Assembly: GCF_000266945.1 (NCBI RefSeq)
Contig: NC_018025.1
Location: 5,088,001 to 5,152,000, forward strand
DNA from: Desulfomonile tiedjei DSM 6799
GTDB lineage: Bacteria > Desulfobacterota > Desulfomonilia > Desulfomonilales > Desulfomonilaceae
Direction: 5' to 3'
Length of the DNA: 64,000 bases
Under the pieces are notes generated by a model. That model was not told where the DNA came from. It was given only the letters and a program-made list of their open reading frames with translations, and searched no databases. The position numbers and the translations under genes were made by a program. This document shows, in pieces, positions 43,841 through 53,199 of the stretch. Each line of letters begins with the position of its first letter. The first letter of the stretch is position 1.

Positions 43841-45190
43841 TCAATCGGATGAATCCGGTTTTTCGGATTCGTTCTCTTCCGAATCCAGATATCCGGACTT
43901 TTCCATCCATTCCTTTATGGTCTGTTCGTATCCTCTTCCTGTTGGGTGATAGAAACGTGTCTCCCGGATTTCTTCAGGAAGATACTCCTGATCCACCTTT
44001 GCGTCGGGAAAATCGTGGGCGTACTTGTAACCTTTTCCGTATCCGATTTTCTTCATGAATCGGGTGGGAGCATTCCTGAGGTGCAAAGGCACGGGCAAAT
44101 GGCCTGTTGCTGCAATCTCTTCCTTCACCGCAATATACGCGGCTTCAAGCGCATTCGACTTGGGTGACGTCGCGAGAAACACTACAACCTGCGCCAAAGC
44201 CAAAGCGCATTCAGGCAGACCTATGTACTGACAGGCCTGATATGCTGCAACTGCCTGCTCCAGAGCACGTGGAGAGGCAAGGCCCACATCCTCGCTGGCA
44301 AACCTGACCAGTCGCCGCGCTACGTACAGCGGGTCTTCTCCTGCTTCGATCATCCGACCCATCCAGTACAGCCCGGCATCGGGATCGCTGTCTCGCAACG
44401 ATTTATGGAGTGCGCTGATAAGATTGTAATGCTCTTCGCCGGTCTTGTCGTACAGCAGGCTTCTCTTTTGAGCCAGTTCTCTCACCAGATCGATGGAAAT
44501 CACTCCATCATGATGCTTTTGAGCTTCCAGGGCTGCGGGTTCGAGCAGGTTCAACGCAGCTCGTGCATCACCTCCGGAGATAACCGCTATGAAATGCTCT
44601 GCATCTTCATTCAGCTTCACCTGCAAATTGCCTAAACCCTGTTCTGTATCCGTCAGACCGCGGCGAATAATCGCGCGGATATGTTCATCGGAAAGCGATT
44701 CCAAGATGAATACCCGAAGTCGTGAGAGCAACGCGGAGTTTACCTCGAAGCTCGGATTTTCCGTGGTTGCTCCGATCAGGATCAGCGTACCTCGTTCTAC
44801 GTGAGGAAGAAGATAATCCTGCTGGGACTTGTTGAATCGATGGATTTCGTCCAGGAAGAGAATGGTTCGGGTGCCTCCGTACTTGAGATCGTCCCGAGCT
44901 CGTGCAGCGATTTCCTTTATTTCCTTCACCCCAGCGGTAACAGCGGAGAAAGGTACGAATTTCGATCCCGTTGCCTCCGCGATAATGGTTGCCAGCGTTG
45001 TCTTACCTGTTCCGGGAGGTCCCCAGAACAACATGGAAAACAGCCGGTCATCACGAATGGCATTCCTCAGGATCTTGCCGGGGCCGACAATGCCTTCCTG
45101 GCCTACGAAATCGTCCAGATTTCGCGGTCTCATTCTATCAGCCAAAGGTCTGTCCGGACCCGTAACCAAAATGTTTTCGAACATATCCAT
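43841..45190 (-). CDS. rarA: Replication-associated recombination protein A (RarA/MgsA, AAA+ ATPase)
   Basis: A clamp-loader-like AAA+ ATPase that acts at stalled replication forks. 449 residues from ATG 45190, the start that gives the family N-terminus (PLADRMRPRNLDDFVGQEGI); the ribosome site is weak. Walker A GPPGTGKTTLATIIAEATGS, Walker B TILFLDEIHRFNKSQQDYLL, sensor 1 LILIGATTENPSFEVNSALL with the arginine-finger SRLRVF. The C-terminal tetramerisation part has SDPDAGLYWMGRMIEAGEDP and ends ...FYHPTGRGYEQTIKEWM. No operon partner; family A repeats lie just upstream. Confidence 0.96.
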   Translation of the reverse strand: MDMFENILVTGPDRPLADRMRPRNLDDFVGQEGIVGPGKILRNAIRDDRLFSMLFWGPPGTGKTTLATIIAEATGSKFVPFSAVTAGVKEIKEIAARARDDLKYGGTRTILFLDEIHRFNKSQQDYLLPHVERGTLILIGATTENPSFEVNSALLSRLRVFILESLSDEHIRAIIRRGLTDTEQGLGNLQVKLNEDAEHFIAVISGGDARAALNLLEPAALEAQKHHDGVISIDLVRELAQKRSLLYDKTGEEHYNLISALHKSLRDSDPDAGLYWMGRMIEAGEDPLYVARRLVRFASEDVGLASPRALEQAVAAYQACQYIGLPECALALAQVVVFLATSPKSNALEAAYIAVKEEIAATGHLPVPLHLRNAPTRFMKKIGYGKGYKYAHDFPDAKVDQEYLPEEIRETRFYHPTGRGYEQTIKEWMEKSGYLDSEENESEKPDSSD

Positions 45191-45385
45191 ACTGCTGAAC
45201 CTAACGCTAAGCGTGTCGATTATCAAGAGCACATTCGCTTCATATTCGATTTTGTTGATTTGTCATGCGAAAACAACCAGTTGTCTTTCGATTTTCCCGG
45301 AAATCGGGTTTGAGTGAGAAATGAAAAATTTCCGTTGGCGAACTACGCGCTCAAGAATAAAGCGATTGCCAAAGATTCTGACGTT

Positions 45386-45530
45386 TATAGTAAATGTCAG
45401 AATTCTTGTCCGATTGCAGAAAGCGATTCTCGAAAATCGGTGGGTGCCGTGCCTCCGTGCCGGCACATTTTTCAAAATAAATCAACCAGTTTGGCCGGCA
45501 GAGACGCCGGGCCCTACCGGTCCTTATAAA
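45386..45530. repeat. Foldback repeat family A, copy 4 (extended)
   Basis: Nearly the same as copy 2, including the 55-bp left extension (AATGTCAGAATTCTTG, TCTCGAAAATCGGTGGGTGC). The inner arms are GTGCCGTGCCTCCGTGCCGG and GGCCGGCAGAGACGCCGGGC. Confidence 0.78.
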
Positions 45531-45570
45531 AGGTAGGTTGTAGGTCGGTAGGACGATGAGAAATCTGTGC

Positions 45571-45635
45571 CTCTATTGATATCATTGATCATATTGAAGA
45601 TGTGCCGGCACGGAGGCCGGCACCCATCAATACTC
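45571..45635. repeat. Foldback repeat family A, copy 5 (partial, reverse orientation)
   Basis: Reads TGTGCCGGCACGGAGGCCGG followed by CACCCATCAA, the complement of the others' left half, with the TTGATATCATTGATCATATT centre. The other arm is missing. With copy 4 it makes an inverted pair 40 bp apart. Confidence 0.7.
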
Positions 45636-45797
45636 TGACCCTCAAGTAGACATCATTTTTGGAGGTTCCTAAATTCCTTCAGATGTCTGTAACAAGAAAT
45701 CCACAGTGATATTAGGTACTCTACCATTTCTCTGGATTTTATGGCTGATCCGTGGTACTTAGTTCTGTCCAAATACTCGAAATCTGTCGAGGCTTGC

Positions 45798-46634
45798 ATG
45801 CAACGAATCGGGTTCGTGTTGAAACGCGGAGATCAGGAAGCGATTCGACTCGGTGAAAAGATCAAGGATTTTGTGGTGAAATCCGGCAAAGAGGTGCTGC
45901 TTGAATCTACGCTCACCGCATTGGCCGACAAATGGGGTGGCCGAGCCACAGACCGCCTCACGGACGAAGCAGATATTTTGATAGTGCTTGGAGGAGACGG
46001 CACGATACTTCGGGCCGCGTCTCTGTTGAACGATACTTCCATGCCCGTGCTTGGGGTGAATCTCGGAAGAGTTGGATTTATGGCAGAGCTTTCACCGGAC
46101 GATGCTATTTCCGAGCTTGAGTCCGTAATGAAAGGAACTGCGGAATATGCGACCAGAATGCTTCTGGAGATCACGTGGGAAGAATCAAGCCGGATGCGTG
46201 TTCTCAACGATGCAGTAATCCACTGGGGCGCAATTGCCCGGTTAATCGATTTGGGACTAAGAATAGGATCCTCCAGCGAAATAGAACTCAGGGCCGACGG
46301 GCTGATCGTGTCCACTCCAACGGGTTCCAGCGCTTACTCGTATGCAGCGCACGGTCCTTTGATTCATCCCGATGTGGAAGGTATTCTCCTCACACCGATC
46401 TGTCCCTATGTGGGACTAAGGCGTCCCCTGTTGCTTCCTCCGAACGTGGAAATCGAAGTAATACTCAAGAAAGGGCCGTCTCTCACGATGACTCTCGACG
46501 GTCACACAACCATTAACCTTGAGGAAGGTCAGTCGATTCGTATTGCAAAGGCGCCGATTCCTTTTACTATGGTAAAGTGCAGGACCAGGGATTACTTTGA
46601 ACTTTTAAAGCAAAAAAAACTTGGCCTGGTGTGA
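45798..46634 (+). CDS. nadK: NAD kinase
   Basis: Phosphorylates NAD to NADP with ATP (or polyphosphate in some bacteria). 278 residues from ATG 45798, which has GAGG five bases upstream and gives the usual start MQRIGFVLKR; a 19-codon longer frame has no site. Motifs: GGDGTILRAASLL at about 65-77, VLGVNLGRVGFMAEL, NDAVIHWGAIARLIDLGLRI and the nucleotide site STPTGSSAYSYAAHGPLIHP. The GGDGT Asp and the TPTGS loop are intact. Followed by recN, 96 bp on, in the same direction. Confidence 0.95.
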   Translation: MQRIGFVLKRGDQEAIRLGEKIKDFVVKSGKEVLLESTLTALADKWGGRATDRLTDEADILIVLGGDGTILRAASLLNDTSMPVLGVNLGRVGFMAELSPDDAISELESVMKGTAEYATRMLLEITWEESSRMRVLNDAVIHWGAIARLIDLGLRIGSSSEIELRADGLIVSTPTGSSAYSYAAHGPLIHPDVEGILLTPICPYVGLRRPLLLPPNVEIEVILKKGPSLTMTLDGHTTINLEEGQSIRIAKAPIPFTMVKCRTRDYFELLKQKKLGLV

Positions 46635-46730
46635 GCTTTCACGTATACGATCCTGGAGCAAAAGGACGTTATTCGCAGCAATCCTCACGTCCGCAAACAC
46701 GTCGCATGATTGTGAAAAACCGCTTCCTGA

Positions 46731-48404
46731 ATGCTGAGATATCTGAAAATAGCGAATCTTGCCATTATCGATAACGTCGAAATCGAATTCGGCGATGGAT
46801 TCAATGTACTCACAGGAGAGACAGGGGCTGGAAAATCTATCCTGATCGGAGCGCTCAATCTGCTGCTGGGAAGCCGCGGGTCCGCGGAACTCATCAGGAC
46901 AGGCGAAGAAGAAGCTCACGTCGAAGGATTATTCGAGATTTCTCCGACATCATTGCCTGATAGTCTGAAGGAAGCAATCGGATCCGGTGAATTTGTGCTT
47001 TCCAGGAAAATTGCCCGGTCCGGTCGTTCCAGATGCTGGATTAATGGAAATCTTGCCAGTGTCGGCATGCTTCAGAGTATCGGCTCTTCTCTTGTCAGCA
47101 TATTCGGACAACACGATCACCGCGTGCTTCTCGATCCGGATGAGCATATCGACATTCTCGACCGATATGGAGCGCTGGACAAGCAGGTCGGAGAAGTTGC
47201 CGACCTGTACTCGAGATGGAAAAAAGCGGAAAAGGATCTGGATGCAGCACTCGGGCGCCTGGAAGAGTTAAAACGTGAATCCCGCGAAAATGCAGATTCC
47301 ATAAAGGAGTTATCAGAGGCCGGTCTCAAAGCCGGTGAGGAAGAAGAACTGACGCAAGAACGGGACACTCTGAAAAAAGCGGTTCAAATTCGAGAAAAGG
47401 CCTTCGAGGCATACCAGGTTTTGTACGGAAAATCCGGAAGCATAATCGAGAACCTTTCCGACGTGAAGCGGGCAACGGATTACCTTGCGTCCACAAGCCA
47501 AAAATTTGAAGCTCTCCGGGAGAATTTTCAAGATGCCGTGTACCGGCTGGACGACGTTGCCCTGGAGCTTCGTGACATAGCAAAGAACTTCTCTGCCGAC
47601 CCGGCTCGCCTGGAAGCCATAGAAGAAAGATTGGTTGCCCTGAGACGTCTGAAAAGGAAGTACGGCAGAGATATCCCCGGTCTCGTTGCTCTGTTGGATT
47701 CCCTTTCACAAGAGGAAGGAAATCTCCTGGATGCCCAGAATCTGGTGAACAAAACCAGGGCGGCTGCCACTCAATTCCATGAAGATTATCTCAAGGCTGG
47801 AGAAAATCTTTCCATATCCCGCAAAGAGGCGGCATCTCAGCTCGAAAAGGCTATGGGACAGGAATTGAGTGAACTTGCAATGCGGGAGGCGGTCTTTTCG
47901 GTCGAGTTTCAACCTCTGGAACGCGACCGGTCTTCACAAAAAGGTCTCGAAAGCGTAGAATTTTTCCTCGCATCCAATCCGGGGGAAGCTGCACGGCCCC
48001 TTGCGCGGATTGCCTCGGGAGGCGAGCTTTCGCGTATCATGCTGGCTCTTAAAGCTCTGCAGGCAGATGGACAGGGTGCATCGACAGTGATATTCGATGA
48101 AGTGGACGCGGGTATTGGTGGTAATACCGCGTTTGCTGTCGGCTCCAGATTGGCGCGAGTGGCCCGGCGGCAGCAAGTGCTCTGTGTGACTCACCTGCAT
48201 CAAATAGCCGCTCTAGCGAATCATCATTTTGCAGTACAGAAGCACGTGAGTGAAGGACGAACCCAGATTGACGTAAAGAGCCTCGATTCCGAAGCCAGAC
48301 CTGCGGAACTGGCGAGAATGTTGGGCGCCGGTTACGATCCCGAATCTGTAAAAGAGCACATAAAGAAACTCATGGAATTTCGCAGCATGGAGAACTCGCA
48401 GTGA
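46731..48404 (+). CDS. recN: DNA repair protein RecN
   Basis: An SMC-like ATPase that gathers DNA ends in double-strand break repair. 557 residues, the usual length. N-terminal Walker A GETGAGKSILIG (29-40), then SFG-like loop SIFGQHDHRVLLDPDEHIDI, two coiled-coil arms (about 155-350), and the C-terminal signature IASGGELSRIMLALKALQAD followed by Walker B VIFDEVDAGIGGNTAFAVG and LCVTHLHQIAALANHH. The ribosome site is poor. The stop overlaps the next start in GTGA. Clusters of nadK and recN are common in bacteria. Confidence 0.96.
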   Translation: MLRYLKIANLAIIDNVEIEFGDGFNVLTGETGAGKSILIGALNLLLGSRGSAELIRTGEEEAHVEGLFEISPTSLPDSLKEAIGSGEFVLSRKIARSGRSRCWINGNLASVGMLQSIGSSLVSIFGQHDHRVLLDPDEHIDILDRYGALDKQVGEVADLYSRWKKAEKDLDAALGRLEELKRESRENADSIKELSEAGLKAGEEEELTQERDTLKKAVQIREKAFEAYQVLYGKSGSIIENLSDVKRATDYLASTSQKFEALRENFQDAVYRLDDVALELRDIAKNFSADPARLEAIEERLVALRRLKRKYGRDIPGLVALLDSLSQEEGNLLDAQNLVNKTRAAATQFHEDYLKAGENLSISRKEAASQLEKAMGQELSELAMREAVFSVEFQPLERDRSSQKGLESVEFFLASNPGEAARPLARIASGGELSRIMLALKALQADGQGASTVIFDEVDAGIGGNTAFAVGSRLARVARRQQVLCVTHLHQIAALANHHFAVQKHVSEGRTQIDVKSLDSEARPAELARMLGAGYDPESVKEHIKKLMEFRSMENSQ

Positions 48405-48856
48405 TTCGAAAAGCCCAGCTTTCGGACATGAAAATCATACACCAGCTTATCATGGAGCAGGCCAAATTCGGCCACATTCTGGCACGAGCTATCAGCGATC
48501 TCTACTCGCAGGTGAGGGATTTTTCAGTATTAGTCGATGATGCGACAGGAGAAATACTCGGGTGCGGTTCGCTGCATATTGTGTGGGAAGATCTTGCGGA
48601 AATACGGTCTCTTGCGGTAAAATCATCACACCAAAGTCGAGGACTTGGTACACTTTTAATCGATTTTCTTCTTAAGGAGGCGAATGAATTAGGCATTCGC
48701 CGCGTATTCGTCCTGACATATAGGATTACGCTCTTCGAGAAGCTCGGCTTTTCGGTTATGGATAAGAGTCAGCTTCCTCACAAAATCTGGGCCGACTGCA
48801 TCAAATGCACCAAATTCCCGGAATGTGATGAAGTAGCGCTGGTGAAAATTCAATGA
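48401..48856 (+). CDS. GNAT acetyltransferase, short N-acetylglutamate synthase-like
   Basis: A 151-residue GNAT enzyme. GTG 48401 overlaps recN's stop by 4 bases. The acetyl-CoA loop is LAVKSSHQSRGLGTLLIDFL near 68-87. The C-terminal tail HKIWADCIKCTKFPECDEVA, with three Cys, is typical of the short ArgA-like N-acetylglutamate synthases of deltaproteobacteria and some Gram-positives, which start arginine synthesis without the amino-acid kinase domain. No other arg genes are nearby, so the substrate is inferred. It overlaps the next gene by 4 bases. Confidence 0.82.
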   Translation: MIRKAQLSDMKIIHQLIMEQAKFGHILARAISDLYSQVRDFSVLVDDATGEILGCGSLHIVWEDLAEIRSLAVKSSHQSRGLGTLLIDFLLKEANELGIRRVFVLTYRITLFEKLGFSVMDKSQLPHKIWADCIKCTKFPECDEVALVKIQ

Positions 48857-49404
48857 TAGCAAGATGGGCAACAGGAACCGCATTCCGGAGACGGCGGCAA
48901 TTCGACGAATCGATAATGCTGCTCTCATCATGGAGATTCATCACTAGGCTTACGGTATTGATGATTTGCATGGTTTGGCTTGGAGGTTGTGGAGTCATAA
49001 ATGTCGGAAAGTGGAAGGGAATTGAGAGTACCGCGAAAGATGAGAATTACTATTTGTTGAAAGATGCATTTCTCACCGCCGGTTCGGCAGCTCTTCCCAA
49101 AGATAGCTTCGATCACACCATGAATGATATGGTGACTCTCATATTCATCCCCAAAAATGAAAAGAATGAATACGTTGCCGAGACCCGATGGATCGATCCT
49201 AACGATCAGGAATACCGAGTGATTCGCACTGCCTTTGATGTCAAAAGGGAGGGGAGGGAAGGCCTAGACAGGCGTAAAGACGGCACTCCCCGCATGCACG
49301 CCATGCCCACCAGAGAGCTCGCGGGCCATAAGAAAGGTTTGTGGAAAGTAGCTTTGTATCTTGATGATAAATTGGCTCGACGACTCTCCTTTTCCATTCG
49401 TTAG
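48853..49404 (+). CDS. Lipoprotein of unknown function
   Basis: A 183-residue lipoprotein. The ATG at 48853 overlaps the upstream stop (ATGA), so translation is probably coupled. After an unusually long basic N-terminus (RRRRQF) comes the hydrophobic stretch RLTVLMICMVWLGGCGVINV with lipobox LGGC; a shorter start at ATG 48919 would give a more normal signal peptide. The rest is polar, with DDKLARRLSFSIR at the end and a middle ETRWIDPNDQEYRVIRTAFD. Family not recognised. Last gene of the nadK-recN group, followed by 700 bp of repeats. Confidence 0.72.
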   Translation: MIARWATGTAFRRRRQFDESIMLLSSWRFITRLTVLMICMVWLGGCGVINVGKWKGIESTAKDENYYLLKDAFLTAGSAALPKDSFDHTMNDMVTLIFIPKNEKNEYVAETRWIDPNDQEYRVIRTAFDVKREGREGLDRRKDGTPRMHAMPTRELAGHKKGLWKVALYLDDKLARRLSFSIR

Positions 49405-49452
49405 CCAAATTCGATGAACGTGCTGCAATAATGCTACGACTAATCGCTCAGG

Positions 49453-49635
49453 GAGCCCCAACGGGGCGATCCAAAATGGTAGCCATGGGTGCAACCCATG
49501 GAAAGAATTATAGCCAAACCGAGTAGTGAGGACCCTGGCAGGGTCCACCATCGTTTGACTAACTCGGATGAACCCAATGATGGACCTTTCAGGGTCCAAG
49601 CCTCTATAATGTGGCGCCGCTGCCCACGGGTTTGC
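49453..49635. repeat. Repeat family B block beside the MITE
   Basis: Aligns with the reverse complement of 43474-43659 at high identity over about 185 bp. Hairpin units: GAGCCCCAACGGGGC, CCATGGGTGCAACCCATGG (49484-49502) and GACCCTGGCAGGGTC. Ends CCCACGGGTTTGC at the MITE. Confidence 0.8.
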
Positions 49636-49841
49636 GAAAGTGTCTCAAAACCGTATTGACGCTCAGAATCGTGCCACGCTGACACCCGGCGCTGAAGCAC
49701 CGGGCTATTTTCTATCGCCCCTTCGAGGCTCAGGAAGCTGACGTCCCAAAGGGACGTAGGATAATAGCCCGGTAATTCATTGCCGGGAAGAAGGATGTCG
49801 TGCCACGATTTGGGGTAAGTTTCGACTATTGAGACAGTCTC
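49636..49841. mobile_element. 206-bp MITE with IS1182-like ends
   Basis: Left end GAAAGTGTCTCAAAAC, right end (inverted) GAGACTGTCTCAATAG; the IS1182 copies in this window end GAAACTGTCTCAAAAC and GAAAGCGTCTCAAAAC. A 4-bp duplication TTGC stands on both sides (49632-49635 and 49842-49845), the same size as the TGAC of IS1182 copy 1. The inside has no gene and folds: CCGGGCTATT/AATAGCCCGG and ACGTCCC/GGGACGT pairs. Best read as a non-autonomous element moved by the IS1182-type transposase. Confidence 0.8.
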
Positions 49842-50139
49842 TTGCACTCGTGGCTACTCATGGTCCGTCCCTTCGGGACTTTGGAGCTTTGAGCCAAGTG
49901 GAGCCCTGACGGAAAGCTGGCAAATTAGCTGAGCTAAGGTCATACTCCATTCCTCAATATGGCTGTGAATAATTGTCTGGTTTATTGCTTTTTTTACAGG
50001 GGCTGGCCGCAATAAACCTTGCGGCAAACAGGAGCACGCAAGCGGCTCACAGTTTTGTTTGCATCCGTACTCCGGCTTGCAAGAGAACACAGGAATTGGT
50101 AAGATATAATCCAAAATGAAGTTTAACTCCGGAGGCTTG

Positions 50140-51927
50140 GTGAAAATTACCCGAAACAATATGAAGCTAGTACTGCTTGGACTTATTTGTTTGAGCATTT
50201 GTTTTGCGCAGCCGGTCTTCGGAGATCAGCTCTATGCGCCTGAATACCTGTGGGCAAAGGGTATCGATTCAAAAACGGAGGCCGTGGAAATCGTCGATAC
50301 TCATTTGGGAATCCCGTACAGAGACGACGGTGCACTGGACGACAAGGGTTATTTCACCTCATTCGACCGCCCGGATCGCTTCTTTAATACGCCCGGACTG
50401 AACTGTAGCGGTCTTGTGGTATCTGCGGCCCGTTTTCTCTTTGATAAGAATTTTACCCTGGCAGAGGTTACCCGTGATCGGCAAGGCAACAGCGGTAATA
50501 ATTCCCCAATGGGAAAAGATTGGGATTTTGGCTGGGATTTGATTCTCAATCTGAGTGACGGCAGGCAACCTAAAGTCATAATGCCTGACGGAAAGGATTA
50601 TCCGCTTGAAGGCGCCGATGGCATGAATCTCAGGGGATTCGATCTCCAGGACACTTCAGCCTGGAGAAGAGTAATCAGCCAGATGCAGCCCGGTCATGTT
50701 TACTTCGGAACCATCAGCAGAGCCGGGAATGAAAGACCGTACAAAATACTGCATTATCATGTCGTGATGATGATCCCGGATAGCAAAGGCGCAGTATGGC
50801 TGTATCATGCGACTCGCAGGAGCAGCGTTCATAAGATGAACGTCAATACCACCCAGGGACTGAATCGTTTCATGAGCCAATTCAGAGGCTCCCGGGGCGA
50901 TGAAAAGATGATTCTCGTCGTCTCCGCGGTTCTGCCCACCATAGGTCAGGAAACGGTCGCAGATGTTCCCACGCCTGTTGCGGGAGAAACAGGTGCTGCT
51001 CAACAGCGTCAGCCTGGGACTGCAACGGCCAAATTGGAACCGTCGGACACGAACCATGACGCCGCTCCGACATCCGAAGAAGAGGAACAGGCGCCACCAC
51101 CTCCCCCGCGAGAACCTGAGAAGAAGGGACCGGAGATCGTCATTAATCATCTGGCAGGCAAAGTATTCAAAGCATTTCCTGACCTCAATGGTTCTATTCC
51201 AAAATTTGCGGATGATGCAAAGCAGGCGTTGAGCTTTCGTTTTCAAAATCACGGAAACGCCGCCAGGAAAATTGAAATTATCCTGCAAGGCCCCCGCGGA
51301 AACTCTCAGTATTCTGGCAGCTTGGAAAATAATGCAGACGAACTGAACGTCGTGTACCCCAGAGATTTCACGAATGCGGAACCCTCTACCAGCCAGGGAG
51401 AGTACCTGGTAAATGTGAAAATCGATGGCGTCCAGTGGCTGGCCAACGCTTTTGAAGTCGCAATGCCGAGAGAGGCTCAGCCTAAAATAACCAGCGTGAA
51501 GGTCCCGAACACCGTAGAAGCAGGAAAGACTTTCACAGTTCGCATTGACGCTCAGAATATGGGTGCCGAATCCGATTATGGAGGCATAACCGTTTCGTGC
51601 CCGAATCCCGCGGGACTCAAGATCGTCTCGGCAAAACCGGGAAAAGTCTTTTCTCAGGGGAGTACAGTCCTCTCGGTTATGAGCGATAAAATCAGGACCA
51701 AGGTTCCCATGGCGGAACGATGGATCGAGCTCTGGGGCGAGAACAAGCCCTATGACATGACTGTGCAAATTCAAGCCGGCAAGCCCGGGACCTATCCGTT
51801 GTATGTTCGCTGCGCTCTCAGGGGTGTGAATGTGAAGAGCAGCGTCATCCTGATGGACCCCGGTTCGTCCGACACTGCGGATCAGCAAGGATTTCCGGTA
51901 AAGGTTTATAATATCACCGTTCGTTGA
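50140..51927 (+). CDS. Exported NlpC/P60-like hydrolase with C-terminal Ig-like (CARDB-type) part
   Basis: A 595-residue exported protein. GTG 50140 has GGAGG four bases upstream; ATG 50116 before it and ATG 50161 after it are alternatives. Signal peptide LVLLGLICLSICFAQPVFG. Residues about 35-270 resemble an NlpC/P60-type cysteine peptidase or amidase: the nucleophile candidate Cys89 in PGLNCSGLVVSAARFLFD and His about 205-207 in LHYHVVMMIP. A low-complexity linker rich in Pro and Glu (EEEEQAPPPPPREPEKK) follows at about 310-330, then two beta-sandwich regions; EAGKTFTVRIDAQNMGAESD is like CARDB repeats. It may cut peptidoglycan stem peptides or another periplasmic amide. Followed by three more envelope hydrolase genes. 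Confidence 0.75.
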   Translation: MKITRNNMKLVLLGLICLSICFAQPVFGDQLYAPEYLWAKGIDSKTEAVEIVDTHLGIPYRDDGALDDKGYFTSFDRPDRFFNTPGLNCSGLVVSAARFLFDKNFTLAEVTRDRQGNSGNNSPMGKDWDFGWDLILNLSDGRQPKVIMPDGKDYPLEGADGMNLRGFDLQDTSAWRRVISQMQPGHVYFGTISRAGNERPYKILHYHVVMMIPDSKGAVWLYHATRRSSVHKMNVNTTQGLNRFMSQFRGSRGDEKMILVVSAVLPTIGQETVADVPTPVAGETGAAQQRQPGTATAKLEPSDTNHDAAPTSEEEEQAPPPPPREPEKKGPEIVINHLAGKVFKAFPDLNGSIPKFADDAKQALSFRFQNHGNAARKIEIILQGPRGNSQYSGSLENNADELNVVYPRDFTNAEPSTSQGEYLVNVKIDGVQWLANAFEVAMPREAQPKITSVKVPNTVEAGKTFTVRIDAQNMGAESDYGGITVSCPNPAGLKIVSAKPGKVFSQGSTVLSVMSDKIRTKVPMAERWIELWGENKPYDMTVQIQAGKPGTYPLYVRCALRGVNVKSSVILMDPGSSDTADQQGFPVKVYNITVR

Positions 51928-51964
51928 GTTGGAAGCTGGGAGACGGCTCGAGCTGGAGGTTTTG

Positions 51965-53071
51965 ATGAAAAAAACCGGAATTGTAACCGGAATTATTCTA
52001 TTCATTCTTGGTATGGCTGCGTTGTCCTATGCGGCCCCGAAAGAAGAGCCTTGGTCGGAAATAGAAGCACGGACGAAGTTTCTTCGGACAAAGCACTATA
52101 TCGAGACCATTCGAGTCCATTCCGAAGTATTCAAGAGCGCCAAAGCTAAAGGTGGGGTCGATGTTCCGGGGCCGTTTCCGGTACACGTCATACTACCTGA
52201 GGACTACGAACAGAACGTGAATCGTCGCTACGGAGTAGTCTATCTCCTGGGCGGAAAATCGGGATGGGATAACGGTCCTGAACTCGGAGGCGCCACATAT
52301 TGGTCTGTCTGGTGCAAAACGCCTCTTACCATGGATAATCTGAAATCCGGAATGCTCACTCCTGCGAGCTTTCAGGATAATATTTCCGATCAGGAGCTCC
52401 AGGTTTTTAATCAGTGGTTACGGCAAGACCCATATGATGACGTAATAGCAGTGGCAGTCTGGAATCCAGGCGGCGGGAACACCAGCCGCTACGAAGATTA
52501 CCTTTTGGGTGAAGTCATTCCTTTCATAGACGCCCATTACCGCACAGTGCCCAATCGTCTGTTCAGGGGAATTGACGGGGCATGCGCCGGCGCAGCACAA
52601 GCCATTATGATTTCCGCGCGCCGACCTGACGTATTCGCGTATGCCGGCGGCCAGCAAACAGATCTGGGAAGCTATCCCATGACTCCTGACGTCTGGCGCA
52701 GCAATCTTGCAAAAATAAAGAAAGCGGGAGGAATCGCGTACAACATCAACACCAATGTGAAGGACGGCTGTAACTCGTACAGTAATCATGGTCGTTTGTA
52801 CGAATTAGTGCAGGACATGCGTTCTTCAGGATTTCCCGTTGATGTGAATATATTTCAGAGTTGCGGTCACGGGTATTGTGCATACCGGTACCCCAACGGT
52901 CATCAGGCCTTGTATTGGTTTTCAAAGCAGTTCAAGAAGAACTTCGCTGCTCTCGGAATCAACCAGAATCAGGCTAAATCGAAAACAAACCCTCAGGTGT
53001 CCCCGGAGGGGGACAAGGTTCAATCTCGTTCCTCCTCGGAGCAGCAAAAAGACCTGCCCGGTTTGTGGTAA
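51965..53071 (+). CDS. Exported alpha/beta-hydrolase (esterase D-like) with Cys nucleophile candidate
   Basis: A 368-residue exported protein. ATG 51965 has GGAGG five bases upstream. Signal peptide MKKTGIVTGIILFILGMAAL. The core resembles esterase D/tributyrin-type hydrolases: PFPVHVILPEDYEQNVNRRY, VVYLLGGKSGWDN and YLLGEVIPFIDAHYRTVPN. At the nucleophile elbow the sequence is GIDGACAGAAQA, so Cys207 stands where Ser is expected (G-x-S-x-G); the next gene has GVDGVSMGG at that place. A likely catalytic His is in SCGHGYCAYRYPNGHQALYW. Cys nucleophiles exist in dienelactone hydrolase, so it may be active, or it may be a binding protein. Extra Ser/Lys-rich C-terminal tail. Confidence 0.78.
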   Translation: MKKTGIVTGIILFILGMAALSYAAPKEEPWSEIEARTKFLRTKHYIETIRVHSEVFKSAKAKGGVDVPGPFPVHVILPEDYEQNVNRRYGVVYLLGGKSGWDNGPELGGATYWSVWCKTPLTMDNLKSGMLTPASFQDNISDQELQVFNQWLRQDPYDDVIAVAVWNPGGGNTSRYEDYLLGEVIPFIDAHYRTVPNRLFRGIDGACAGAAQAIMISARRPDVFAYAGGQQTDLGSYPMTPDVWRSNLAKIKKAGGIAYNINTNVKDGCNSYSNHGRLYELVQDMRSSGFPVDVNIFQSCGHGYCAYRYPNGHQALYWFSKQFKKNFAALGINQNQAKSKTNPQVSPEGDKVQSRSSSEQQKDLPGLW

Positions 53072-53199
53072 AACGAGATTGGAGAAACTCAGTCGTTTCT
53101 TGTACAGAGATGACTGCTTTGCAGGAATCATGGTGGGACAAAGCAACGGCTCCGCGTTGCTGATGTTTTCTGCGCTGATTCCCGAACAGGGGGCTCCAA

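Larger units (their letters stand above)
45191..45797. other. Intergenic region between divergent rarA and nadK, with two foldback repeats
   Basis: About 600 bp that holds repeat copies 4 and 5 in opposite orientation and must contain the promoters of both genes. No further gene seen. Confidence 0.6.
49405..50139. other. Intergenic region filled with repeats
   Basis: Contains the family B block 49453-49635, the MITE 49636-49841 and a further partial B unit (GTGGCTACTCATGGTCCGTC near 49851). From 49900 to 50139 I see no repeat or gene except the ribosome site of the next gene. Confidence 0.6.

Noticed and set aside
50656-52005. 449-residue frame opposite the NlpC/P60-like gene
   Set aside because: Antisense shadow rich in Arg, Cys and His with no recognisable domain.
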